Source: JBGPRB01 sp964422155
Lineage (GTDB): Bacteria > Chloroflexota > Dehalococcoidia > Dehalococcoidales > RBG-16-60-22
NCBI GenBank assembly: GCA_964422155.1
Contig: CAYQZZ010000013.1
Location: 1-38,371 of the forward strand
DNA length: 38,371 bases
Direction: 5' to 3'
A model generated the notes under the pieces. That model saw only the letters and a program-made list of their open reading frames with translations. It was not told where the DNA came from and ran no database searches. Below are positions 25,401-32,519 of the stretch, in pieces. The position numbers and the translations under genes were made by a program. Position 1 is the stretch's first letter, and each line of letters starts with the position of its first letter.

Positions 25401-26168
25401 TACTGTGTTGTTGTGAAAATGGATGGAGAGCGCACCCTGCTCACTTTTTCCGATATCTCCAAGGAAAGAGACGAGGAGGAAAAACTATATCTCACAGACC
25501 GCCTGGCGTCAATAGGAGAAATGGCCGCTGGTCTGGCACACGAACTCAATAATCCTTTAACCGGAATCATGGCTCTATCCCAGTTACTCGTAAATAGCGA
25601 TATACAGGAAGAACATAAAGAGGACCTGCAGAGCATTCATAGTGAAGCTAAACGTGCTGCCAGTATCGTGAAAAACGTTCTCCTGTTTGCCCGTAACAAT
25701 ACTTATGAAAACGGCCAGGCATCCGTAAACGAGGTCGTTAAAGACGTACTAAGGCTACGCGAATACGAGGAAAAGGTCAGCAATATCGAGGTAGTCACTA
25801 ATCTTGAAGATAACCTGCCCGCTATAAATATCGATAAATATCAACTCCAGCAGGTCTTCCTGAATATCATCTTAAACGCCGAAGCAGCTATCAAGGAAAT
25901 CAACCGGCCGGGTATCTTAACGGTCACGACGGAGAGGGCCAACAACCATGTCAACATTATGTTCAAAGATAATGGCTGCGGTATCAAGAAGCATATTATG
26001 CCCAGGATATTCGACCCATTCTTTACCACAAAAGAGATTGGCAAAGGTACCGGTCTTGGTCTGAGTATCTGCTATAGCATAGTTGTGAAACACGGCGGCA
26101 AAATAAGCGTCAAGAGCCAGGTAAATGAAGGCTCCACCTTCACTATCAGAATGCCGATTTTAACGTAA
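22443..26168 (+). CDS. Soluble multi-PAS sensor histidine kinase
   Basis: A 1241-residue kinase without signal peptide or membrane helices. About eight PAS domains follow one another, each closing with a PAC-type motif (NITERKMAEEAL about 150, DITERK about 275, EITERK about 395, DITERK about 515, DITERK about 640, DITQQK about 770, DVTEQK about 890, DISKERDEEEK about 1010). Then come the dimerisation domain with the phospho-accepting histidine (GLAHELNNPLTGIMALSQLL) and an ATPase domain with N (LNIILNAEAAI), G1 (DNGCGIKK), F (FDPFFTTK) and G2 (GTGLGLSI) boxes. It should sense cytoplasmic small molecules, redox or light; no cofactor can be named. The response regulator gene starts 25 bases downstream and is the likely partner. 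Confidence 0.93.
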   Translation: MKNTYPEIKKNSQVVTREPDDADESDSNYASFENNDIFHIIAKNTSYMILHFQFKPAGRLVYVSPSSSRIIGYTPEEFYADPDLAVRCIHPDDQKLLMDFLNPDTPYDSEPLVLRWIHKDGRTIWIEQTKTVIHNKRGEKADVYYIARNITERKMAEEALRESQKFNASLMENAPHATVVINPDTSIRYVNPAWEKLNGWSLAEVIGMKAPYPWWPEEFKQTFSDGFKEAMKQGSGKAEVIAQKKNGELYWIDMNWASVTHNGEFLYLLINSIDITERKQAEEKQQAIIKTALDGFWICNLEGKFLEVNDSYCKMTGYTREELLKMSIHDIEAVENPEQTAQHIKKIVEKGSDRFETQHKCKDGKVIDIEISVNYPSSGEGQMFVFVREITERKRVEVALANEAVRRRILIEQSRDGIVILDQNGKVYEANQRFADMLGYSLEEVSQLHVFDWEFLYPREQTIEMIKTVDEKGDHFETQHRRKDGTIFNVEISTNGAMFAGHKLIFCVCRDITERKRAEMELVSAQEKLKEAHRLAHIGTWDLVLESNKVTWSEELYNIVGWDPSRKNISAAELPGLYTPDSWNRLNQAITKALATGEPYNLELEIIRPDGTTRWVTEFGGVMRDGNGKVTGLHGTLQDITERKRVEKALRESEEKFSKAFHSSPISVSISRLKDGKFIEVNDSFLRDKGYTREEVIGHSSTELNIWAIPGTRDKIIQTLKERGRVHNEQTQFRTKSGYVRTGLLSAELINIGNEPCLITLNNDITQQKLSEERLRLLSSVTQQVSDSTIVTDRNFKITYMNKAAQDILGYSAEETLGKGLDIFNAEPVPEEVIQNIFQTVASGKVWSGTVPKRRKDGNIITCETRVSPLYDEKGQVSSFIDVQRDVTEQKEVEVKLQEHKKLIESILATMPEGVIVIDGNDRIILANEAFYKIFHRSKKTTINKLLSDTIHLDQLVNLYKAVKRGKYENYTLEFRYRVQNLDKIIYCVVVKMDGERTLLTFSDISKERDEEEKLYLTDRLASIGEMAAGLAHELNNPLTGIMALSQLLVNSDIQEEHKEDLQSIHSEAKRAASIVKNVLLFARNNTYENGQASVNEVVKDVLRLREYEEKVSNIEVVTNLEDNLPAINIDKYQLQQVFLNIILNAEAAIKEINRPGILTVTTERANNHVNIMFKDNGCGIKKHIMPRIFDPFFTTKEIGKGTGLGLSICYSIVVKHGGKISVKSQVNEGSTFTIRMPILT

Positions 26169-26193
26169 AAAGGGAATGGCAGGAGGAGAAGAT

Positions 26194-27213
26194 ATGGTTA
26201 TGGCACCCCCCAGGGAGAAAATCCTTATTGTAGACGATGAAAAAATAGTTAGGAGAAGCCTTAATAAATGTCTATCGATGAATGGTTTCTCTTGCGAAGA
26301 AGCCAGTAATGCCGATGAGGCGCTGGCTAACCTGCAAAATAGGCCGGCAGACCTGGTTATCCTGGACATCATGATGCCGGGTAAGTCAGGAAGCGAATTG
26401 CTGCCCCAGCTTAAAAAATCCTTCCCTGATACGGCAGTTATCATGGCAACCGCCGTCGTTGAACCCGACACCATTGTAAATTGCATGAAAAATGGAGCCC
26501 ATGACTACATTACCAAGCCGTTTGATGTCAACCAGCTCGTTAGCAATATCCAGATGGTTCTGGAAAAGAGAAATCTGGAGTTAAACCTTAAAATGAGGAG
26601 ACAGGCCCTCGAAGGCAAGGTAGAAGAACAGGCTAAAGAGCTCCAGAAGCTCTTCATTGATGCCGTGGAATCATTGGTGGGTGCTCTGGAAGCCAAGGAT
26701 AAATACACAGCAGGTCATTCACGGAGGGTGACCAAAATATCCTTGGATATAGGAAAGGCACTGGACCTGACGGGCGGGAAAATGAAAAACTTACGCTGGG
26801 CTGCCCTTCTGCATGATATCGGAAAGATCGGGATTGACCCGAGTATCCAGAACAAACCGGGTATACTTACACCAACAGAGTATAATTATATCCTGACACA
26901 TTGCAGTATAGGTCCTGGCATCGTACAACCACTGGTGAATGACGCAATAATAGAGGCAATAAGACATCACCACGATAGTTATGATGGAAGCGGCCTCAAC
27001 CAAAAAGTCGCCGGTAAAGATATACCTCTCGATTCCCGAATTCTGGCCGTGGCTGATTCCTTTGACGCGATGACTTCAGACCGCCCATATAGAACCGCGA
27101 TGTCAGCCAGAGGGGCAATCGAAGAGATTAAAAGATGCGCCGGTACCCAGTTTGACCCTGTAGTGGTCCAGGCCTTCCTTAAGACACCCATAGTAGATTC
27201 TCTCAAGGCTTAG
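26194..27213 (+). CDS. Response regulator with HD-GYP-like output domain
   Basis: A 339-residue two-domain protein. The receiver (residues 8-125) has the acid pocket D14/D15, phospho-accepting D58 (LVILDIMMPG) and the KPF motif. A coiled linker (LEGKVEEQAKELQKL) leads to an HD-GYP domain (from about 160) with GHSRRV, HDIGKIGI and HHHDSYDGSG. HD-GYP enzymes hydrolyse cyclic di-GMP. Here the metal-binding HD residues are kept, but the GYP triplet reads GLN (DGSGLNQ), so activity or specificity may differ. ATG 26194 (AGGAGG seven bases before) is better than ATG 26176. It is paired with the PAS kinase, and pilin-like genes follow, which fits a surface or motility output. Confidence 0.92.
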   Translation: MVMAPPREKILIVDDEKIVRRSLNKCLSMNGFSCEEASNADEALANLQNRPADLVILDIMMPGKSGSELLPQLKKSFPDTAVIMATAVVEPDTIVNCMKNGAHDYITKPFDVNQLVSNIQMVLEKRNLELNLKMRRQALEGKVEEQAKELQKLFIDAVESLVGALEAKDKYTAGHSRRVTKISLDIGKALDLTGGKMKNLRWAALLHDIGKIGIDPSIQNKPGILTPTEYNYILTHCSIGPGIVQPLVNDAIIEAIRHHHDSYDGSGLNQKVAGKDIPLDSRILAVADSFDAMTSDRPYRTAMSARGAIEEIKRCAGTQFDPVVVQAFLKTPIVDSLKA

Positions 27214-27310
27214 ACATCGGCTAACGCCAGGAGAATGACCTAAGTAATTAGTCAGCCATGACGAATTTACTATTTACTCATACCGTCCATCAGGGAATAA
27301 TACTTGTAGG

Positions 27311-27334
27311 GAACCTGTGCTTAGGGACAGGTTC
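27311..27334 (+). terminator. Possible terminator hairpin after the kinase/regulator operon
   Basis: GAACCTGT-GCTTAGGG-ACAGGTTC forms a perfect 8-base stem, followed by TTGGTCTATTATTATTT, which is T-rich but interrupted. It lies about 100 bases after the regulator stop and before the pilin-like genes. It could equally be a regulatory hairpin in their leader. Confidence 0.35.
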
Positions 27335-27403
27335 TTGGTCTATTATTATTTAGTTGTCCGTGGGTCACCATTCTCTCCGTGCTTGCGGGCACCAATTAAT
27401 ACA

Positions 27404-27748
27404 ATGAAGAGTGAAAAAGGGATTTTATTAATCGAGGTTATTGTAGCCCTGGCGCTTCTGGGCATTATCAGCGCGTCCTTTCTCGGTGGTGTGGCAACAA
27501 CTTCCACGGCTCGCGTTACCGCCGATGAGAGAGCCTCCGCGAAAATTCTGGCCGAAAGTCTTATGGATACAATTAAAAAAGATACCTATAAAACATCATA
27601 TATCATCACGATACCGGAGGAATTCGCCGGATATTCTGCAAATCTTTCAGTGACGAATGGGAATAATATTCAGGAGTTAACCATAGCAATCAATCATCGT
27701 AACCGAGATGTATTAACTCTGGAAAGCTATAAGGTAAACAGGGGTTAA
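27404..27748 (+). CDS. Type IV prepilin-like protein (PilV/GspI type)
   Basis: A 114-residue secreted pseudopilin. The short basic leader MKSEKG is followed by the hydrophobic helix ILLIEVIVALALLGIISASF; cleavage after the glycine leaves glutamate at +5, the class III signal recognised by prepilin peptidase. The remainder is a small globular domain. The frame extends upstream to 27317, but only ATG 27404 puts the cleavage site at the N-terminus. It is the first of three genes likely to form a surface appendage or pseudopilus; no peptidase, ATPase or platform gene is in the window. The ribosome binding site is weak. Confidence 0.82.
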   Translation: MKSEKGILLIEVIVALALLGIISASFLGGVATTSTARVTADERASAKILAESLMDTIKKDTYKTSYIITIPEEFAGYSANLSVTNGNNIQELTIAINHRNRDVLTLESYKVNRG

Positions 27749-27811
27749 CATTCGTAGTCAAGCGCCATAAGCGAGATGCATCACTCTGGAGAGTTATAAG
27801 GTAAACAGATG
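27695..27811. repeat. Imperfect short direct duplication spanning the pilin gene end and the next ribosome binding site
   Basis: The last codons of the first pilin gene (about 27696-27740, CGAGATGTATTAACTCTGG ... AAGGTAAACAGG) recur in diverged form at about 27765-27809 (CGAGATGCATCACTCTGG ... AAGGTAAACAGA). In the second copy the ATAAGGTAAACAG segment sits directly before the ATG of the next prepilin gene and serves as its ribosome binding site. Confidence 0.55.
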
Positions 27812-28336
27812 ATATTCCGTAAAATCAGGCTATTCTATAAAAACCAGGCAGGCTTTACTTTGATTGAGATGATGGTTGCCCTGGTGATTACAGGTTTTAT
27901 CGGCCTCGGCGCCACCATGGCCAGTGGTCAGGTGCTTAACCAGACTTCGAGAAACAGCGACTACACTACCGCCAGCCGTAATGCCATGAACGCCATACAC
28001 TGGATAAGCCGGGATGCCATGATGGCACAATCCATGGACGGTACTGAGGGTTTCCCGCAAAATGAAAACCTCTCCCTGAACTGGGTAGAGTGGGATAACA
28101 CGGTTCATTCTGCCAATTACTCACTGGAAAACGGGATTCTCCGGCGTGCTTATTCGGACGGTGGCCAGATAACAGATACTGTAATTTCCGAATATATCAA
28201 TCCCGATGAGGAAATGACCAACTGTGTGTCCTACAACGGGACGCTTACTTTGACGATTACCAGCAGCGTGGGCGAAGGTTCTAAAGTAGTTAATGTGACC
28301 AGGGTACGCGAAATTACCTCCAGGCCTAGTTTATAG
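27809..28336 (+). CDS. Type IV prepilin-like protein (PilW/GspJ type)
   Basis: A 175-residue prepilin with leader MIFRKIRLFYKNQAG, cleavage before the methylatable phenylalanine, and helix FTLIEMMVALVITGFIGLGA (glutamate at +5). The rest is a globular beta-rich domain with ASRNAMNAIHWISRDAMMAQ, similar to GspJ/PilW minor pilins. It lies 60 bases after the first pilin and 16 bases before the large envelope protein. The ATG follows AAGG with seven-base spacing. Its partners suggest a minor-pilin priming complex; the exact system is unknown. Confidence 0.85.
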   Translation: MIFRKIRLFYKNQAGFTLIEMMVALVITGFIGLGATMASGQVLNQTSRNSDYTTASRNAMNAIHWISRDAMMAQSMDGTEGFPQNENLSLNWVEWDNTVHSANYSLENGILRRAYSDGGQITDTVISEYINPDEEMTNCVSYNGTLTLTITSSVGEGSKVVNVTRVREITSRPSL

Positions 28337-28352
28337 AAACCGTGATAGTGCT

Positions 28353-30746
28353 ATGAAAAAAAGGGTAAAGTTTACATCGGCCCGGCATTTAGCTGATGAG
28401 GCGGGGCAGGCCCTTATTCTGGTCCTGATATTTCTTCTTCTGGGCAGTCTCACGCTGGTGCCCGCTCTTGCCCACATCGGTACCGCCCTGAAGACTGGCA
28501 GAGTCTATGAAGATAAGACCAACGAGCTTTATGCCGCTGATGCAGGCGTGGATGATGCTATCTGGCAGGTAAAATATAACGGCCTGGAAGCTCTCTTTGA
28601 AAGCCCGAACTATAATTACATTTTCAGCACGAATGCCTCATACACACTGGATAACCCGGTCAATGGCCTGACGACGAACGTAACTATCGGGAATGTCTGG
28701 ATTCCCAGCAATGTAACGCTGCAAGAATTATCCTTAACCCCGGCCCAGGCTAAGGCAATAATAGAGAGGCCTATTACCGATAATACAACAAACAGGTTAG
28801 TGGTAACCGGAACGCCGCTTGACGAAGATGACTACCGTATAAAAATAGACTTTTATCCTGCCGTAGGCGTAACGGAAAATCTTTCGGTTTCTTCAGTGGG
28901 AATATGGATACCGCAAGGTTTCACCTACGACGGCGACTGTAATATGGCCGCTTTCGCCGGCACTCAAGATAAATATGATGAAACCGTAGAGGCCCGTCCC
29001 GGCGGCCAGGCCATCGTCTGGGACTTTTCGCAGGAGCCAATACCCTTTCCCGACCTGCCCCCGGAAGATTTAGACCCTGCCGACTTCCCGCAGACGGCGG
29101 AAATTACCTTTACATATAACAATGATAACCCCGCTGCCAGGCCCAACGCCATCGCCTGGATAGTCACATCCGGCCCACTCAGTGACTACTATTATCCTAC
29201 CGGCGGAGGTGTCCCCATCTCGTGGGATATCGATACCAGGTTTTATCAAATAACCTCGACGGCCGGCCATACCAAGGTCGAGGCTTATGCGTCCCGTTGC
29301 GAGATGCGTAATATGTATGTGGCTACTGCCGGTGATTATGTCGCCATCGGCAACTCGCTCATGACGGATGATGATCACGACTATTCAGACCTCCGCGAAA
29401 CCTGGCACTCCTCCAGCACGACCACGCTTTCAAGCCTGCCCAATGATGCCTATATATCTCACGCCTACCTCTACTGGTCTGGCTTCTTTAAAAGTGGCTT
29501 TTCCGCAGCCTTCTGGGGTCCGGACGGGTGCAGTAACTGGAATAACTGGGATGGCCCCAACAAGTACTGGCACATTGAGACTTCCGGCGACGATAGATTC
29601 TATGCTTATAAAGCCAGTAGCGGAAACGACACCCGCTACCTGACGATGAAAAACTGCATCAGCCTGAGCGGCCGCCCGGCAGGCACGACAATAGTGGAGT
29701 GGGAGCAATGGGAGTCTTCCACGAATAATCTGGAGGGCCTGAGTGACCCGGCTAACTGTGATGCTCTCAAGTTTCAGATATCGAGCAACAACGGTACGCA
29801 CTGGAGCGATATGATTACCGCCTTCTGCGATGACATCGACAGCTCACCAATGTATTACTATTATGTCATACCTCAGGAATACCTGACCTCACAATTCAGG
29901 ATGAGATTTTATCTGGACGGCTTCAATTCAAGCGGTGAGTACTGCTATGTTGATAATATCGCTTTTGCTCAAATTACCGGCGCGGCCGACACCACCGCCG
30001 ACTTCACCATAGACGGCTACGATACTCATAAAGAGACGGTAAACGCCCTGGTATCTCAGCTCATCGGCAACAAATACAAAGGTCAATACTCCTACGCCTG
30101 CCGGCAGGATGTTACCGACCTGGTGAGGGCGCACTCAGACCGGAACGCATCCAATCAACCCATCGGCAACGCGGAATATACGGTCGGCAATGTCCTGGCT
30201 GACGAATCAGATGCCCCGGGTGGACCTTATTACCTGGCCTATTGCGGCTGGTCCCTGGTCATTATCTACCACAGCTCGGATACGGCGGGGCGCCAGCTCT
30301 ATCTCTGGAACAACTTTGCCTATAGCCAGGGCAGCGAGAACCTGGACTTTGACAACGATGGTTCGCCGGGCGGGACCATCACGGGTTTCATCGTCCCGGA
30401 GCGCATCGGAAACGAGGTAGAGGCGGCGAAGCTGACCTGCTTTGTCGGCGAGGGAGATGAATGCTATGATGGCGATTCTCTAAAGTTCAACGGCACCGCC
30501 CTTAATGACGGTTTCGGCACCAACAACGTCTGGAACTCAAAGTCCGCGGTGGCGAGCAAAGACGGGATTGATATCGACACCTTCAGCATCACCTGGGAAA
30601 GCCGCCTGCTCCATGCGGACGACAACGAGGCGCAAATCGATTTTATAACCGAAACCGATAACTTTAACCTGATTTACATTATTCTATCAGTGCGGAGCGA
30701 GACCGTCATCGGCGGTACCCAGCACTATGTAATAAGCAGTAATTAG
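28353..30746 (+). CDS. Large envelope/surface protein with a PilX-like N-terminus and DUF3344-like C-terminus
   Basis: A 797-residue exported protein. The N-terminus has a basic stretch, EAGQALILVLIFLLLGSLTL (membrane helix) and ELYAADAGVDDAIW, the pattern of PilX-type proteins in which the helix is followed by an alpha-helical spine. The middle and C-terminal parts are rich in Tyr, Trp, Asn and Asp and lack cytoplasmic motifs. The last 200 residues (YACRQDVTDLVRAH, YCGWSLVIIYHS, NFAYSQGSENLDFDNDG) look like the DUF3344 surface domain. It follows two minor-pilin-like genes, so a tip adhesin or pilus-anchored surface protein is a plausible inference. No catalytic site was recognised. Confidence 0.75.
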   Translation: MKKRVKFTSARHLADEAGQALILVLIFLLLGSLTLVPALAHIGTALKTGRVYEDKTNELYAADAGVDDAIWQVKYNGLEALFESPNYNYIFSTNASYTLDNPVNGLTTNVTIGNVWIPSNVTLQELSLTPAQAKAIIERPITDNTTNRLVVTGTPLDEDDYRIKIDFYPAVGVTENLSVSSVGIWIPQGFTYDGDCNMAAFAGTQDKYDETVEARPGGQAIVWDFSQEPIPFPDLPPEDLDPADFPQTAEITFTYNNDNPAARPNAIAWIVTSGPLSDYYYPTGGGVPISWDIDTRFYQITSTAGHTKVEAYASRCEMRNMYVATAGDYVAIGNSLMTDDDHDYSDLRETWHSSSTTTLSSLPNDAYISHAYLYWSGFFKSGFSAAFWGPDGCSNWNNWDGPNKYWHIETSGDDRFYAYKASSGNDTRYLTMKNCISLSGRPAGTTIVEWEQWESSTNNLEGLSDPANCDALKFQISSNNGTHWSDMITAFCDDIDSSPMYYYYVIPQEYLTSQFRMRFYLDGFNSSGEYCYVDNIAFAQITGAADTTADFTIDGYDTHKETVNALVSQLIGNKYKGQYSYACRQDVTDLVRAHSDRNASNQPIGNAEYTVGNVLADESDAPGGPYYLAYCGWSLVIIYHSSDTAGRQLYLWNNFAYSQGSENLDFDNDGSPGGTITGFIVPERIGNEVEAAKLTCFVGEGDECYDGDSLKFNGTALNDGFGTNNVWNSKSAVASKDGIDIDTFSITWESRLLHADDNEAQIDFITETDNFNLIYIILSVRSETVIGGTQHYVISSN

Positions 30747-30752
30747 GACCTT

Positions 30753-31247
30753 CTACGGTGTTTCAGGCAAGTTTCGCTTATCTTCCAGTTCATAGAGCTT
30801 TTCGATAACGAACTGGACAAATTTCTGGCACTTCTGCTCAAAGAGACCCGACTCTCTCGCCTGCTTGGTTGCCTTCTCGTCAGAGAAGTCCAAGCCGATA
30901 AGCCCGACACAGGTAACCGCGCCGAACCTCTGGATGAAACTTCTTACCAGTTCAGCGGCATCTTCATTGGCAGCTTTTCGCGCCTGCTCGGCCTTCTCCT
31001 TATCAGCGAGTGAGCAGCGGTGCCGCAATCCCAGAGCTAATGCCGACGCCGATACCGCGCCGCATGTGGCCTGCGGCTGACCGGCGATACCGCCCCGAAA
31101 AGCTGTGCCCGCCCAGAGAAAGTCCTCGTTTTTGAGTCCGTAAGCTTCCCACATAACTTGCAGGACGGATGGCCCTCAGTGGTAGCCCAGGCCCATATAC
31201 TCCAGTACTTTACGCTTGGCTTCCTGAAGCGGCATTTTAATTTTCAT
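30753..31247 (-). CDS. C_GCAxxG_C_C family redox protein with an in-frame UGA (probable selenoprotein)
   Basis: Read from ATG 31247, which has a textbook AAGGAGG six bases upstream, the frame runs MKIKMPLQEAKRKVLEYMGL-GYH, then UGA (31178-31176), then GPSVLQVMWEAYG and on to 30753 without another stop: 164 residues with codon 24 as UGA. In this family the segment is normally GYNC or GYHC followed by helix residues, so UGA sits at the first conserved cysteine. The downstream cysteines are intact (QATCGAVSASALALG, AVTCVGLIGLDF, QKCQKF). A SECIS-like hairpin follows the UGA. Selenocysteine is the best reading; a nonsense mutation is the alternative. The family is a putative small redox or metal protein of unknown substrate. 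It is last in the ABC-transporter operon, 12 bases after the permease. Automatic callers would start at 31154 and lose the redox site. Confidence 0.8.
31137..31169 (-). promoter_or_regulatory. Candidate bacterial SECIS hairpin downstream of the UGA
   Basis: On the minus strand, beginning six bases after the UGA: TCCGT pairs with ACGGA (outer stem), a CCTGC bulge, then AAGTT pairs with AGCTT (one G-U pair), with the loop ATGTGGGA. The loop begins 21 bases after the UGA and contains GU and GG, in line with bacterial SECIS elements, which lie in the coding region just after the selenocysteine codon. Confidence 0.55.
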
Positions 31248-31259
31248 ATGTCTCCTCCT

Positions 31260-32513
31260 TTACGCCGCGCTGGTGCGGAATCGCCAGGCGGCTATCACAC
31301 CGAATATCACGGCAAAACCCAGCAGAGCCAGCATCGATGGCACAACGTCACTGAAACCGGTGCCATATACCATCAATTTATTGAACCCGCCGGTCGCCCA
31401 GGCATGGGGGGTAATCCTGGCGATATTCTGGAGCCATTCCGGGTAGAGGAAGGAGGGCCACCAGCACCCGCCGAGGGGTGCCAGCACCAGGGAAGTAATG
31501 ACCGCCAGGGAGGCAGCACTGCGCAGAGTCCTGGCTAAAGTCGCCAGCATTAAAGCAAAAGCGGAGGACATAAGCACCATCAGGACAGAGAGGATGATAA
31601 CGGCCAGCGGAGACAGTCCGAGGTCGACATGAAAAACCAGAATACCAAACATCCAGAATATGATAATCTGAATCAGTCCCCTGATTACCGTGCCGGTAAA
31701 GATACCTCCCAGGATTGATTCCCTTTTCACAGAACTGGCCAGCAACCTCTCCAGGGTATGGTTCTGGCGTTCGCGTACAATTGATTCTGCTGTTACCGCC
31801 GCCGCAAAAAAGACAAACATCACCAGATAGCCGGGAATAACCCAGTTAGACGGATTTTCTGCCTCTACCTCACCCACCTTATCAGTCCTTAAGGCTATGT
31901 AAGACGCCTCGGCACGCTCCGCACCCCCGGAAAGAAGTGCGTTCATCATTTGCTGCGCCGCCTTGTTGATACTATCCCTGTCGGCGGGAATGGCACCTCC
32001 CTGGATAAGCAGGGAAACACTGGCCTCGATGATGACCTGGTCCGTACCGATTTGTGACGAGACAGCCCCGGCTAGACCGTTGAGGGCTGCTCTGTTGTTT
32101 ACATTGCCGGCACTGGTAAAAACCTCGAGCTTGGTGCCTGAACCCGTCATCAAAGCCTGCGTAAAATCAGGCGGGAAGGCGAGAAAACCAGCCAGTTTCC
32201 CGTCTTCGACGGCACGGCGGGCTTCATCGTAATCTTTATCCCAGACTATTTTCGGTTCCCCGGGACCAAGCCGAGACTCGTCTCTGGTCTCCATAGCGCC
32301 GATTATCTGCTGGCTCAGGCCACTGGCAGCCTCGCGGGTGACCAGGTGCAGGTCCAGCCTCTGGTCCTCTCCTCCGACACCCCTCATGAGAAAGTTGAAT
32401 AAAATGATGAACATGAAGGGAAAAACGACGAAGAAGAACACGGAGGCGCGGTCCCTGGAAAAAATTTTCAAATCCTTCAGGGCGATAAACCATACGTGCT
32501 TCAGGTTTTTCAT
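31260..32513 (-). CDS. ABC-2 type transporter permease (second)
   Basis: A 417-residue ABC-2 permease: one N-terminal helix (ASVFFFVVFPFMFIILFNFLM), a large extracytoplasmic domain (about 45-210), then five or so helices (YLVMFVFFAAAVTAESIVRERQ through GTGFSDVVPSMLALLGFAVI). The RERQNHTLERLLASSVKRE loop is the coupling helix region typical of drug and lipid exporters. It lies six bases after the first permease. Two different half-permeases and one ATPase suggest a heterodimeric exporter. The substrate is unknown. Confidence 0.88.
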   Translation of the reverse strand: MKNLKHVWFIALKDLKIFSRDRASVFFFVVFPFMFIILFNFLMRGVGGEDQRLDLHLVTREAASGLSQQIIGAMETRDESRLGPGEPKIVWDKDYDEARRAVEDGKLAGFLAFPPDFTQALMTGSGTKLEVFTSAGNVNNRAALNGLAGAVSSQIGTDQVIIEASVSLLIQGGAIPADRDSINKAAQQMMNALLSGGAERAEASYIALRTDKVGEVEAENPSNWVIPGYLVMFVFFAAAVTAESIVRERQNHTLERLLASSVKRESILGGIFTGTVIRGLIQIIIFWMFGILVFHVDLGLSPLAVIILSVLMVLMSSAFALMLATLARTLRSAASLAVITSLVLAPLGGCWWPSFLYPEWLQNIARITPHAWATGGFNKLMVYGTGFSDVVPSMLALLGFAVIFGVIAAWRFRTSAA

Positions 32514-32519
32514 ATCTTC

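Noticed and set aside
27335..27403. Cyclic di-GMP riboswitch before the pilin genes (attractive because an HD-GYP gene lies upstream)
   Set aside because: The conserved GEMM core bases and the two-helix layout are not present in the leader.
30753..31154. Starting the C_GCAxxG_C_C protein at ATG 31154 as an ordinary protein
   Set aside because: That ATG has no ribosome binding site, lies inside the predicted hairpin loop, and would remove the family's first redox residue.
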